In this document: positions 37,370 to 45,419 of the stretch, piece by piece
Numbering within the stretch: the first letter of the stretch is position 1
Layout of the letters: every line of letters begins with the position of its first letter
Assembly (NCBI RefSeq): GCF_000733725.1
Contig: NZ_JMQM01000002.1
Span: 248,001 to 312,000 of the forward strand
Length of the DNA stretch: 64,000 nt
Direction of reading: 5' to 3'
Origin: Nitratireductor basaltis
GTDB taxonomy: Bacteria; Pseudomonadota; Alphaproteobacteria; Rhizobiales; Rhizobiaceae
The notes under the pieces: model-generated
Seen by the model: the letters and a program-made list of their open reading frames with translations, nothing else
Database searches by the model: none
Told to the model about the DNA's origin: nothing
Translations under genes and position numbers: made by a program

Positions 37370-38380
37370 TCAGGCCTTTTGCAGGGCACCGAGCGAGATC
37401 GTTGGCTCCAGGATGATCCTCTGCCCGCCTGTGCTGCCATTGCCCTTGACGGCTTCGAGGATGATGCCGGCTGCGGCCTGACCGATGGCGTGTCTTGCGG
37501 TCTTGGAAGTGGCAATGCGGCCGGGAAACCCCTCGATGATGTCCAGCCCATTGAAGCCCGCAAGGGCTATCTGCTCCGGCACGGCCATGCCGGTTTCCAG
37601 GCAGTAGCAGATGCCGCCGGCGGCAAGATCGTCATTCGAGAAATAGATACAGTCGAGATCAGGGTACCGCTTCAATATCTCCTCTGCCAGCTTTCTGCCG
37701 CTCTGGATGGATGAAAGGCCTGAAGCAGTCACTTCGCCTGCAAGAGGGACGCCGCTGTCCGCAAGTGCCCTGAGGAAGCCCTGTCGCCGTTTGGCAGCAC
37801 GCGTGTCCTTGTCCAGGTTGCAGCCCGCATAGCCAATTCTCCTGCGACCGGTCGCAAGCAGCGCCTTTGCAATGTCATAGCCAGCCTTGCTATGGGAGAA
37901 ACCGACACATGCGTCCAGGGGCTCGCCATCGCAGTCCATTGTCTGAACGATTGGAATATCTGCGCCGCTCAGGAGCTTTCTTGTCGCTTCGGTCTGTTCG
38001 AGACCGGTGATGATCAGGCCAGCTGGCCGCCAGGACAGCATGCTGCGGATGATCTCGTATTCCTTCTCGGTGTCGTATTCGGTGACTCCGAAGACGGGCT
38101 GGAACCCGGTCCCACGCAGCGCATCGGATACACCGGACATGACTTCGGGAAACACAACATTTGCGAGTGCGGGGACGACCACACCGATCAGTTCGGCGCG
38201 GGAGCTGGAAAGCGAAGCCGCGAGATGATTGCCGTAGTAACCAATCTCACGAGCGGCTGCCCGAACGCGCTCGATGCTCGCCTTCGAAACGTCCTTGTCG
38301 CCGCGCAATGCACGTGAAGCCGTCATCTTGCTGACGCCGGCAGCGGCCGCGACATCAACCAGCGTTTTTCGCTTTCTCAT
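37370..38380 (-). CDS. LacI family transcriptional regulator
   Basis: A 336-residue repressor. The N-terminal helix-turn-helix and hinge is TLVDVAAAAGVSKMTASRALRGDKDVSKASIERVRAAAREIG-type (about 5-45), with the usual LacI order, and the rest is a periplasmic-binding-protein-like sensor (ELIGVVVPALANVVFPEVMSGVSDAL, RRIGYAGCNLDKDTRAAKRRQGF, DLDCIYFSNDDLAAGGI). It is divergent from the tetronate operon, whose promoter carries an 18-base palindrome next to a sigma70-like promoter. It should therefore repress that operon, and be released by a tetronate or pathway intermediate. Confidence 0.93.
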   Translation of the reverse strand: MRKRKTLVDVAAAAGVSKMTASRALRGDKDVSKASIERVRAAAREIGYYGNHLAASLSSSRAELIGVVVPALANVVFPEVMSGVSDALRGTGFQPVFGVTEYDTEKEYEIIRSMLSWRPAGLIITGLEQTEATRKLLSGADIPIVQTMDCDGEPLDACVGFSHSKAGYDIAKALLATGRRRIGYAGCNLDKDTRAAKRRQGFLRALADSGVPLAGEVTASGLSSIQSGRKLAEEILKRYPDLDCIYFSNDDLAAGGICYCLETGMAVPEQIALAGFNGLDIIEGFPGRIATSKTARHAIGQAAAGIILEAVKGNGSTGGQRIILEPTISLGALQKA

Positions 38381-38477
38381 CGGGTGATCCTGTTGACCGC
38401 TGCGATATATGGCGGCCTCCCCTGGGTTTCCTTGTCCTATGCCGCATTTCGCTGGTGACGCGCAATGCGTGTGGTGT

Positions 38478-38525
38478 TTGACAAATTCCGAATCTTCTGT
38501 TCATGATATCGATACCGGTATCGAT
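38478..38525 (+). promoter_or_regulatory. Promoter and LacI operator of the tetronate operon
   Basis: TTGACA (38478-38483) is a consensus -35 hexamer; CATGAT (38502-38507) 18 bases later is a fair -10. Immediately after it a perfect 18-base palindrome, ATCGATACCGGTATCGAT (38508-38525), has the central C-G and dyad design of LacI operators. A repeat of TATCGATACC follows, so the site may hold a second half. Confidence 0.7.
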
Positions 38526-38615
38526 ACCAGCATTTATGGAGCCGGTAAACTCTTCGACAGATCGGTCGGAGGGGAGGATCGAAAACACACCGCGCGGGCG
38601 GTGACGGGAGGAATC

Positions 38616-39635
38616 ATGAAACTGAAGCTTTTTGCATCCATTCTGCTGGGCAGCGCATTCGCAGCCGCCCCTGCGGTAGCGCAGGAATATGAATGGACAT
38701 TCCAGACCTCGGCGCAGGCTGGCGACAACTTCTTTCCAATGCAGCAGGCCTGGGCGGAGAGCGTCGGTGAAGCCTCGGATGGCCGCATCGAAATCACGGT
38801 TGTGCCGGTGGGCACGGTCGTTGCGCATAACGAAACGCTTGACGCTGTCGGCGCCGGCATCCTGCAGGGCCACATCACCGATCCGTCCTATTTCTCCGGC
38901 AAGGACCCGGCATTTGCCATGCTCGGCAATCTCGTTGGTGCCTGGTCGGCGCCTGAGCAGATGTTCGGCTATATGGAAAATGGCGGCGGCAAGGAGCTCT
39001 TCAACGAGCTGGTCAATCCCTACGGCCTGCAGTTCCTCGGTGCTTCTGCAACGGGCGTGGAATCCTTCATCTCCACCAAGCCTATTCACAGCGTGGAAGA
39101 TCTGAAGGGCGTGAAGATGCGCGCGCCGGAGGGCATGGTGCAGGAGGTGTTCGCGGCAGCAGGTGCATCGCCCGTCAATCTGCCGGGCTCGGAAGTCTAC
39201 ACCTCGCTTGAAAAGGGCGTGATCGACGCAGCAGACTACACGGTCTTCTCCACCAATCATGCCCAGGGCATGCACGACTTCGCGAAATATCCGCTCTATC
39301 CGGGTTTCCATTCCATGCCGATCATCGAAATCTCGATGAACAAGGACATCTATGATGGCCTGCCCGATGATCTGAAGAAGATCCTCAACGATTCGGTTCC
39401 CACATTTGCGCGTGACATGGTTTCGCAGCTGCGCGAGCAGGACGAGAAGGCTGTCGCGGAAGCTGAAGCGGATCCGGAAATCACCGTCATCAACTGGTCG
39501 GACGAAGAGCGTGCCAAGTTCCGCGGCATCGCACAGAGCCAGTGGTCGAACTGGGCGGAGCGCTCGGAAATGGCCAAGAAGGCCTATGACAGCGTGACGA
39601 CCTATCTCGTCTCCGAAGGACTCCTCGAAGAGTAG
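38616..39635 (+). CDS. TRAP transporter substrate-binding protein (DctP family)
   Basis: A 339-residue periplasmic binding protein of the TRAP family. The signal peptide is MKLKLFASILLGSAFAAAPA, cut after A-V-A-Q. Family features: WTFQTSAQAGDNFFPMQQAWAESV, the conserved PVGTVVAHNETLDAVGAGILQ, the arginine in KGVKMRAPEGMVQEVFAAAGASPVNLPGSEVYTSLEKGVIDAAD (carboxylate clamp). Tetronate-binding TRAP proteins are known from functional screens of this family; the operon suggests the same here. A GGAGG motif precedes the ATG at 38616. Confidence 0.92.
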   Translation: MKLKLFASILLGSAFAAAPAVAQEYEWTFQTSAQAGDNFFPMQQAWAESVGEASDGRIEITVVPVGTVVAHNETLDAVGAGILQGHITDPSYFSGKDPAFAMLGNLVGAWSAPEQMFGYMENGGGKELFNELVNPYGLQFLGASATGVESFISTKPIHSVEDLKGVKMRAPEGMVQEVFAAAGASPVNLPGSEVYTSLEKGVIDAADYTVFSTNHAQGMHDFAKYPLYPGFHSMPIIEISMNKDIYDGLPDDLKKILNDSVPTFARDMVSQLREQDEKAVAEAEADPEITVINWSDEERAKFRGIAQSQWSNWAERSEMAKKAYDSVTTYLVSEGLLEE

Positions 39636-39712
39636 ACATCCATGGGCTTGCGGGGAGGCTTCACTGAAGCCTCCCCCTTTTTGTCAGTAAGCGCTCTAGG
39701 GGAGGAGCAACG

Positions 39713-41728
39713 GTGTCTCAGCAAAAGCTTGCAGTAAACGAGGTCGACATACCCGATCAGCTCGATGTGCTGAAATCTGCCTTGGACGACGAAAAGGGTG
39801 GTCCGCAGAATTTGCTCGACCGTAGCATCGTTTCCTTTGGAGGCGCCGTCAGTTTCCTCTTTGCAATCGCGACGGTCATCTCGATCTACGAGATCGTGGC
39901 GCGCTATTTCTTCAATGCGCCCACCATCTGGGCCCACGAGACCGTTATCGCGCTGGTTGCCGTTTGCTACCTCTATGGCGGAATGCAGTGTCTTGCGGGC
40001 GACAAGCACATCCGCATCGGCCTCATCTATTTCAGCACCAGCGGCGGCACGCGCCGGATGCTCGACTTCGTCAATGCGCTTCTGGCGCTCTTCTTTGCGC
40101 TGGCCATCGCCTATGCAGCCTACACGATGGTCGAAAAGTCCTGGTGGACACCGCAAGGTGATCTTCGCCTGGAAAAATCCGGTTCAGCCTGGAATCCCAT
40201 CACACCCGCGCTCGTGAAAATGGCGCTTCTGATTACCGCCGGTTTCCTTGCCATTCAGTCGATTGGCCAGCTATGGACCGCCTGGCAGGGGAAGGGCTTT
40301 CGCCAGAGCGCGGGCGAGCCACCGAACAAGCTGGCACTGATCGGCATCGCCGTGGTTTTCGGCATTCTCCTGATTGGCGGTTATGTGCTGTTCACCGAAG
40401 GCCGTAGCCTGGGCATCCAGACCGGCTCGCTGATGCTGGTGGGCAGCATCATGGTGCTGATCCTGACAGGTATACCGCTTGCATTTGTCACCGGATTGAT
40501 TGCTCTTCTCTTCACGATCGCCTGGTTTGGAACCATGGGTGTTCCGCTCGTTTCCAGCCGCATCTACTCCTTCGTGAACGAATATGTGCTGGTCGCCATC
40601 CCGATGTTCGTGTTGATGGCATCGCTTCTGGACCGCTCGGGCATGGCGCGTGATCTCTATGACGCGATGCGGCTTGTTGCCGGTCGACTGAAAGGTGGCG
40701 TTGCGATCCAGACGCTCATCGCGGCGGTCTTCCTGGCGGCGATATCCGGCATCATCGGCGGCGAGATCGTGCTGCTTGGCCTGATCGCGCTGCCGCAGAT
40801 GCTGCGTCTTGGCTACAACCGCGCGCTGGCAATCGGTACGGTCTGTGCCGGCGGTTCGCTTGGCACGATGATCCCGCCATCCATCGTGCTCATCGTCTAC
40901 GGCCTCACCTCCAGCGTCTCGATTGGCGACCTCTTCCTGGCAACGGTGACGCCTGGCCTGATGCTGGCCTCGTTCTATATCATCTATATCTATACGCGTT
41001 GTACGCTGGACCCGGATCTCGGCCCGGCCATTTCCGAGGAAGAACTCGACATCCCGCTTTCGGAAAAGGTCTCCAAGCTGAAGGGTGTCGTATTGCCGGT
41101 TTTTGTCGCCTTCACCGTTCTCGGCTCGATCTATGGCGGCATCGCTTCGGTCACGGAAGCGGCTGCGATGGGTGTGGTGGGCGTGTTTGTATCCGCTCTC
41201 ATCCGGCGCGAAGTCACCTGGGATCTCATCCGCGACAGTCTGCGCCAGACGCTTGAGACCTGCGGCATGATCATCTGGATCGGCCTCGGGGCGGCGGCAC
41301 TTGTGGGTGTCTACAATCTGATGGGCGGCAACCGCTTCATCGAAGGTGCGATCCTCGACAGTGGGGCCACGCCGCTCGTGATCGTGCTCATCATGATGGC
41401 CATTCTCGTGGTACTCGGCCTTTTCATGGACTGGATCGGCATCGCGCTTTTGACCATGCCGATCTTCGTGCCGATCATCATCAAGCTTGGCATGGACCCG
41501 GTCTGGTTCGGCATCCTCTTCGCCATGAACATGCAGGTAAGCTATCTCTCTCCGCCCTTCGGGCCGGCAGCGTTCTACCTGAAATCGGTGGCGCCGAAGG
41601 ATATGAGCCTGTCGGAGATATTCCGCGCGCTGGTTCCCTTCATCGCGATTCAGGTGGTGGCGCTGGCGATCGTCCTGTTCTTCCCCGAAGTCGCACTCTG
41701 GCTGCCAAACTGGCTCAAAGGAAATTGA
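39713..41728 (+). CDS. TRAP transporter fused permease (DctQ-DctM)
   Basis: A fusion of both TRAP membrane parts, 671 residues, starting at a GTG with GGGGAGGAG upstream. The first about 190 residues (SIVSFGGAVSFLFAIATVISIYEIVARYFFNAPTIWAHE) form the small DctQ-like four-helix domain; the rest is the large DctM-like permease of about twelve helices (ISGIIGGEIVLLGLIALPQML, GTMIPPSIVLIVYGL, LGLFMDWIGIALLTMPIFVPII). Such fusions are known in the TRAP family. With the DctP partner 78 bases upstream it forms a sodium-driven importer. The next gene starts two bases after its stop codon. Confidence 0.92.
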   Translation: MSQQKLAVNEVDIPDQLDVLKSALDDEKGGPQNLLDRSIVSFGGAVSFLFAIATVISIYEIVARYFFNAPTIWAHETVIALVAVCYLYGGMQCLAGDKHIRIGLIYFSTSGGTRRMLDFVNALLALFFALAIAYAAYTMVEKSWWTPQGDLRLEKSGSAWNPITPALVKMALLITAGFLAIQSIGQLWTAWQGKGFRQSAGEPPNKLALIGIAVVFGILLIGGYVLFTEGRSLGIQTGSLMLVGSIMVLILTGIPLAFVTGLIALLFTIAWFGTMGVPLVSSRIYSFVNEYVLVAIPMFVLMASLLDRSGMARDLYDAMRLVAGRLKGGVAIQTLIAAVFLAAISGIIGGEIVLLGLIALPQMLRLGYNRALAIGTVCAGGSLGTMIPPSIVLIVYGLTSSVSIGDLFLATVTPGLMLASFYIIYIYTRCTLDPDLGPAISEEELDIPLSEKVSKLKGVVLPVFVAFTVLGSIYGGIASVTEAAAMGVVGVFVSALIRREVTWDLIRDSLRQTLETCGMIIWIGLGAAALVGVYNLMGGNRFIEGAILDSGATPLVIVLIMMAILVVLGLFMDWIGIALLTMPIFVPIIIKLGMDPVWFGILFAMNMQVSYLSPPFGPAAFYLKSVAPKDMSLSEIFRALVPFIAIQVVALAIVLFFPEVALWLPNWLKGN

Positions 41729-41730
41729 CT

Positions 41731-42639
41731 ATGACCATCCGCCAAAAGGTGGCCGTGATCGGCCTCGGTTCAATGGGCTATGGCATGGCGCTCTCCGCTC
41801 TTCGTGGTGGGCACCGCGTATGGGGAAGCGACATCAACGCCGATCGCGTCGCACGCTTGCGGTCAGAGGGTGGTGAAGCAGACGAGGTGGAACTTGTTGC
41901 CGGCGATCTGGACGCGGTGGCGGTAGTCGTGCTGAACGCCAAACAGACGGATACGGTGCTTTTCGGCGAGAACGGAATTGTCCCCCGCTTGCATCCGGGT
42001 GCGGTCGTGATTGCATGTGCAACCGTCCCGCCTGCCTTTGCCCGTGACATGGCTGCGCGATGCGAGAAGCGTGGTGTTCTCTATCTGGATGCACCCATTT
42101 CAGGTGGTGCAGCCAAGGCAGCAAATGGCGAGCTTTCCATCATGGCCTCCGGCAGGCCTGAGGCCTTCACTGCTGCCGAGCCGCTTCTGGACAGCATCGC
42201 CGAGCGCGTGTTCGAACTTGGTCATTCGGCAGGTGCAGGCAGCGCCATGAAGGCGGTGAACCAGCTTCTGGCCGGTGTTCATATCGCGACCATGGCCGAG
42301 GCGCTGACTTTCGGGATGACGCAAGGCATCCAGCCGGAAACCTTTGTCGAGGTCATCAGCAAATGTGCTGGTACGAGCTGGATGCTGGAGAACCGCGCGC
42401 CGCATATCGTTGAGGGTGACTACACACCCAGAAGTTCGGTGAATATCTGGCCGAAGGATCTCGGCATAGTGCTCGACATTGCGCAATCCTGCGACTTCGA
42501 GGCGCCAATCACTGCGGTCGCGCTGCAGCAGTTCAAGGCTGCGGCTGAGATGGGGCTGGGTTGGGATGACGATGCCGCGGTTGCCAAGGTCTACGCACGC
42601 AAGGCGGGGCTCAGGTTGCCCGGCGAAGGCGAAAGCTGA
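41731..42639 (+). CDS. ltnD: L-threonate dehydrogenase-like, 3-hydroxyacid dehydrogenase family
   Basis: A 302-residue NAD(P)-dependent beta-hydroxyacid dehydrogenase. The cofactor loop is VIGLGSMGYGMALSALRGGH (residues 8-27), DAPISGGAAKAANGELSIMASG is the substrate-binding loop, and the catalytic lysine is in GSAMKAVNQLLAG. In the published pathway LtnD oxidises L-threonate to 2-oxo-tetronate. DenD has the corresponding role for D-erythronate, but it belongs to another family; therefore LtnD is the better name. The ATG at 41731 overlaps the end of the TRAP gene region. It opens the enzyme part of the tetronate operon. Confidence 0.85.
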   Translation: MTIRQKVAVIGLGSMGYGMALSALRGGHRVWGSDINADRVARLRSEGGEADEVELVAGDLDAVAVVVLNAKQTDTVLFGENGIVPRLHPGAVVIACATVPPAFARDMAARCEKRGVLYLDAPISGGAAKAANGELSIMASGRPEAFTAAEPLLDSIAERVFELGHSAGAGSAMKAVNQLLAGVHIATMAEALTFGMTQGIQPETFVEVISKCAGTSWMLENRAPHIVEGDYTPRSSVNIWPKDLGIVLDIAQSCDFEAPITAVALQQFKAAAEMGLGWDDDAAVAKVYARKAGLRLPGEGES

Positions 42640-42675
42640 CCGACTGCTCGCGGCAGCAAATCAATTTTAGAACCT

Positions 42676-42703
42676 GATGCTGCGCGCCAAATCGCGCGGC
42701 ATC
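42676..42703 (+). other. Intercistronic hairpin between ltnD and otnK
   Basis: GATGCTGCGCG pairs with CGCGCGGCATC (11 pairs, one T-G) around a six-base loop, in the 89-base gap. No T-tract follows, so it is more likely an mRNA stability or attenuation element than a full stop. Confidence 0.5.
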
Positions 42704-42728
42704 GTGCTTTATCAAGGGGGACAATTAC

Positions 42729-44000
42729 ATGGCCACGCTTTTGGGCTGTATCGCAGATGACTTTACGGGTGCGACAGACCTCGCCGGGCTTCTGGCGCGC
42801 AGCGGGGTGCGTGTGTCGCTGCGCATAGGCGTACCGACCGAGCCGCCGCGCGATGCGGCCGAATTCGAAGTGATCGCGCTCAAGTCACGCACCGCCCCGG
42901 TGGACGAAGCCGTGGGGGAAGCGCTCGCGGCGCTGCGTTGGCTCAAGGCCGCGGGTGCCCCGCGCTTCTTCTGGAAATATTGCTCCACATTCGACAGCAC
43001 GACGGAAGGCAATATCGGTCCGGTTGCCGAAGCGCTCATGAATGAACTGGGCGTCGAGCAGACGATTTACTGCCCTGCCTTCCCGGAAAACGGCCGCTCC
43101 ATCTTCATGGGCAATCTGTTCGTCGGGCGGCAGCCTCTGGCCGAAAGCCCCATGAAGGATCATCCGCTGACCCCCATGCGCGACAGCAATCTGATGCGCC
43201 TGCTTGAGCCGCAGGTGAAGCGCCCGGTGGGCCTGGCGGACCGGCTGACGGTGGCTGCCGGTGCCGGGCGGCTTCGCGGCGAGCTCGACCGGCTGAGGGG
43301 CGAGGGCGTCGCTCATGTGGTCGTCGATGCGGTGGCCAACAGTGATCTCGAGATCATTGCCGAAGCCTGCCGCGACATGACCCTGCTTACCGGCGGCAGC
43401 GCCGTTGCCATGCCACTACCCGCACTCTATCTGCAGGATGGCACACTTTCACGCGATGCCATCGGGGGAACGAGGCCGCAGCTTGACCGTGAAACGGTCG
43501 TCCTTTCGGGAAGCTGCTCGGCGATGACCAACAAGCAGGTTGCGTATTACCGGAAGACCGGCGCACCAGCCTATCAACTTGATCCACTGACCCTTGCCGA
43601 AGAAGGGCCGGAGGGCGCGCTGGACTGGTTGCAGGCGCAGGATCTGTCGAAGGCACCGATCCTCTATGCCACCGCCGAGCCGGACAAGGTGAAAGCCTCA
43701 CAGGAAAAGCTTGGTGTTGCGAAGGCCGGTGCACTTGTCGAAGAAGCGCTGGCGCGATGTGCGGTGGCGGCTCGCGACAAGGGCGCAAGGCGCATCATCG
43801 TTGCAGGTGGCGAGACCTCAGGTGCCGTCACGAAGGCTCTCGGCGTATCACAGCTCGATATCGGTGCTGAAATAGCGCCTGGCGTACCGTGGACATATTG
43901 CGAGTCCGGCGGACAGCAGATTGCGTTGACGCTGAAATCAGGCAATTTCGGCAGCGAGACCTTTTTCACGGATGCACAGGGAGTGCTTGATCGGCCATGA
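42729..44000 (+). CDS. otnK: 3-oxo-tetronate kinase
   Basis: A 423-residue four-carbon acid sugar kinase (formerly DUF1537). In the N-terminal domain the start LLGCIADDFTGATDLAGLLARSGVRV carries the signature DDFTGATD; the C-terminal nucleotide-binding part contains IIVAGGETSGAVTKALGVSQLDIGAEIAPGVPW. OtnK phosphorylates 3-oxo-tetronate at C4, making the substrate of OtnC. It overlaps otnC by four bases (ATGA). The order ltnD, otnK, otnC, otnI matches the pathway described for tetronates in other proteobacteria, and so supports the call. Confidence 0.92.
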   Translation: MATLLGCIADDFTGATDLAGLLARSGVRVSLRIGVPTEPPRDAAEFEVIALKSRTAPVDEAVGEALAALRWLKAAGAPRFFWKYCSTFDSTTEGNIGPVAEALMNELGVEQTIYCPAFPENGRSIFMGNLFVGRQPLAESPMKDHPLTPMRDSNLMRLLEPQVKRPVGLADRLTVAAGAGRLRGELDRLRGEGVAHVVVDAVANSDLEIIAEACRDMTLLTGGSAVAMPLPALYLQDGTLSRDAIGGTRPQLDRETVVLSGSCSAMTNKQVAYYRKTGAPAYQLDPLTLAEEGPEGALDWLQAQDLSKAPILYATAEPDKVKASQEKLGVAKAGALVEEALARCAVAARDKGARRIIVAGGETSGAVTKALGVSQLDIGAEIAPGVPWTYCESGGQQIALTLKSGNFGSETFFTDAQGVLDRP

Positions 44001-44647
44001 GCAAGGAAGCCCAGCTTCGAGAGCAGATCTGCCTTCTGGCCAAGTCCATGTTCGACCGTGGCCTCACTGGTGGCAGCACCGGAAACATCTCCGCGCGCAC
44101 GGAGGATGGCGGATTGCTCGTCAGCCCGACCGGCACGAGTTTCGGCCGGCTTGACCCCGGCCGACTCAGCCGTTTCGATGCCGGCGGAAACCTCATCGGT
44201 GGTGACAAACCTACCAAGGAAATGCCGCTCCACTCGGCATTCTACGAAACACGCTCGACTGCGGGTGCCGTGGTGCATCTTCACTCCTGTCATTCGGTGG
44301 CACTCTCCATGATGCCGGATGTGGACGAGGACAATTTCCTGCCGCCACTGACCCCTTACGCGATCATGAAGCTTGGCAAGGTGAAGCTCTTGCCATTCTT
44401 CCTGCCCGGTGATCCCGCGATGGGCGAAGCCGTGCGCGGGCTTGCGGGCAAGCGCTCGGCGGTGATGCTGGCCAATCACGGGCCGGTTGTCGCCGCCAAG
44501 GATGTCGAGGCCGCGTGCAATGCCATCGAGGAACTGGAGGATACCGCACGGCTTGCCATGATGACGCGTGGACTCAATCCCCGGGTTCTGTCGAATGCGC
44601 AGGTTCAACAACTGGTGACAAAGTTCGATGTGGAGTGGGAGGCATGA
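43997..44647 (+). CDS. otnC: 3-oxo-tetronate 4-phosphate decarboxylase
   Basis: A class II aldolase/adducin-fold protein of 216 residues. Visible are GLTGGSTGNISARTEDGGLLVSPTGT, the phosphate-binding loop, KEMPLHSAFYETR, and the zinc ligands of HLHSCHSVALS (two histidines) with the third in VMLANHGPVV. In the tetronate pathway the enzyme decarboxylates 3-oxo-tetronate 4-phosphate to dihydroxyacetone phosphate. Overlaps with both neighbours by four bases show tight coupling. Other class II aldolases (fuculose-P, ribulose-P) look similar; the context decides the name. Confidence 0.92.
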   Translation: MSKEAQLREQICLLAKSMFDRGLTGGSTGNISARTEDGGLLVSPTGTSFGRLDPGRLSRFDAGGNLIGGDKPTKEMPLHSAFYETRSTAGAVVHLHSCHSVALSMMPDVDEDNFLPPLTPYAIMKLGKVKLLPFFLPGDPAMGEAVRGLAGKRSAVMLANHGPVVAAKDVEAACNAIEELEDTARLAMMTRGLNPRVLSNAQVQQLVTKFDVEWEA

Positions 44648-45414
44648 GATTTTCCGCCAATCTCGGCTTTCTCTGGAAGGACCGGTCGCTGCCCGAGGCC
44701 ATTCGTGCGGCGAAAATGGCCGGGTTTGATGCGGTGGAGTGCCACTGGCCCTATGATGTGCCCGCTGCGGAGGTTGCTGCAGCGCTCGGGGAGACGGGGC
44801 TCGAGATGCTGGGGCTCAACACGAGCCGCGGCGATGTCGCTTCAGGCGAGAACGGGCTTTCCGCGCTGCCCGGGCGCGAGACCGACGCCAGAGCCGCCAT
44901 CGACGAGGCAATTTCTTATGCGAGCACTATCGGTGCTGCCAATATCCACGTCATGGCCGGTTTCGCCTCAGGGGAAGAGGCACATCGCTGCTTCCTCGCC
45001 AATCTCGGATATGCCTGCAAGGCGGCATTGCCGCATGGCATCACGATCCTGATCGAGCCGCTCAATCACTACGATGCACCGGGTTATTTCCTGTCCACGA
45101 CGGAGCAGGCATGCATGATCATGGAAGAGCTCGGCGCGCCCAACCTCAAGCTGATGTTCGACTGCTATCATGTGCAGCTCATGGAAGGTAATCTGACCAA
45201 TCGTTTGAAAAGGCTTCTGCCGGTGACAGGTCATGTCCAGTTTGCGTCCGTGCCGGACAGGGGCCCACCTGACGGTGGCGAGGTCAGCTATTCCTACATA
45301 TTCGGCCTGCTCGAAGAGCTGGGCTATGATGCGCCGCTTGGTGCAGAGTACAAGCCCGTCGGGTCCACCGAGAACAGTCTCGGATGGATGGCGCGGCAGC
45401 TTCGAGACGCATAG
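44644..45414 (+). CDS. otnI: 2-oxo-tetronate isomerase
   Basis: A TIM-barrel isomerase of 256 residues from the hydroxypyruvate isomerase family. The start is MRFSANLGFLWKDRSLPEAI, followed by AGFDAVECHWPYD; the metal ligands are expected in ILIEPLNHYDAPGYFL (Glu), LMFDCYHVQLMEG (Asp, His), VQFASVPDRG and GAEYKP (Glu). In the known pathway OtnI converts 2-oxo-tetronate to 3-oxo-tetronate before OtnK acts. It ends the operon, six bases before the convergent histidine kinase gene, with no clear terminator between. Confidence 0.9.
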   Translation: MRFSANLGFLWKDRSLPEAIRAAKMAGFDAVECHWPYDVPAAEVAAALGETGLEMLGLNTSRGDVASGENGLSALPGRETDARAAIDEAISYASTIGAANIHVMAGFASGEEAHRCFLANLGYACKAALPHGITILIEPLNHYDAPGYFLSTTEQACMIMEELGAPNLKLMFDCYHVQLMEGNLTNRLKRLLPVTGHVQFASVPDRGPPDGGEVSYSYIFGLLEELGYDAPLGAEYKPVGSTENSLGWMARQLRDA

Positions 45415-45419
45415 TCGGC

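Noticed and set aside
38508-38530. Repeated TATCGATACC as the start of a CRISPR-like or tandem repeat array
   Set aside because: Only two and a half copies exist, and they are explained by a LacI operator dyad beside a promoter.
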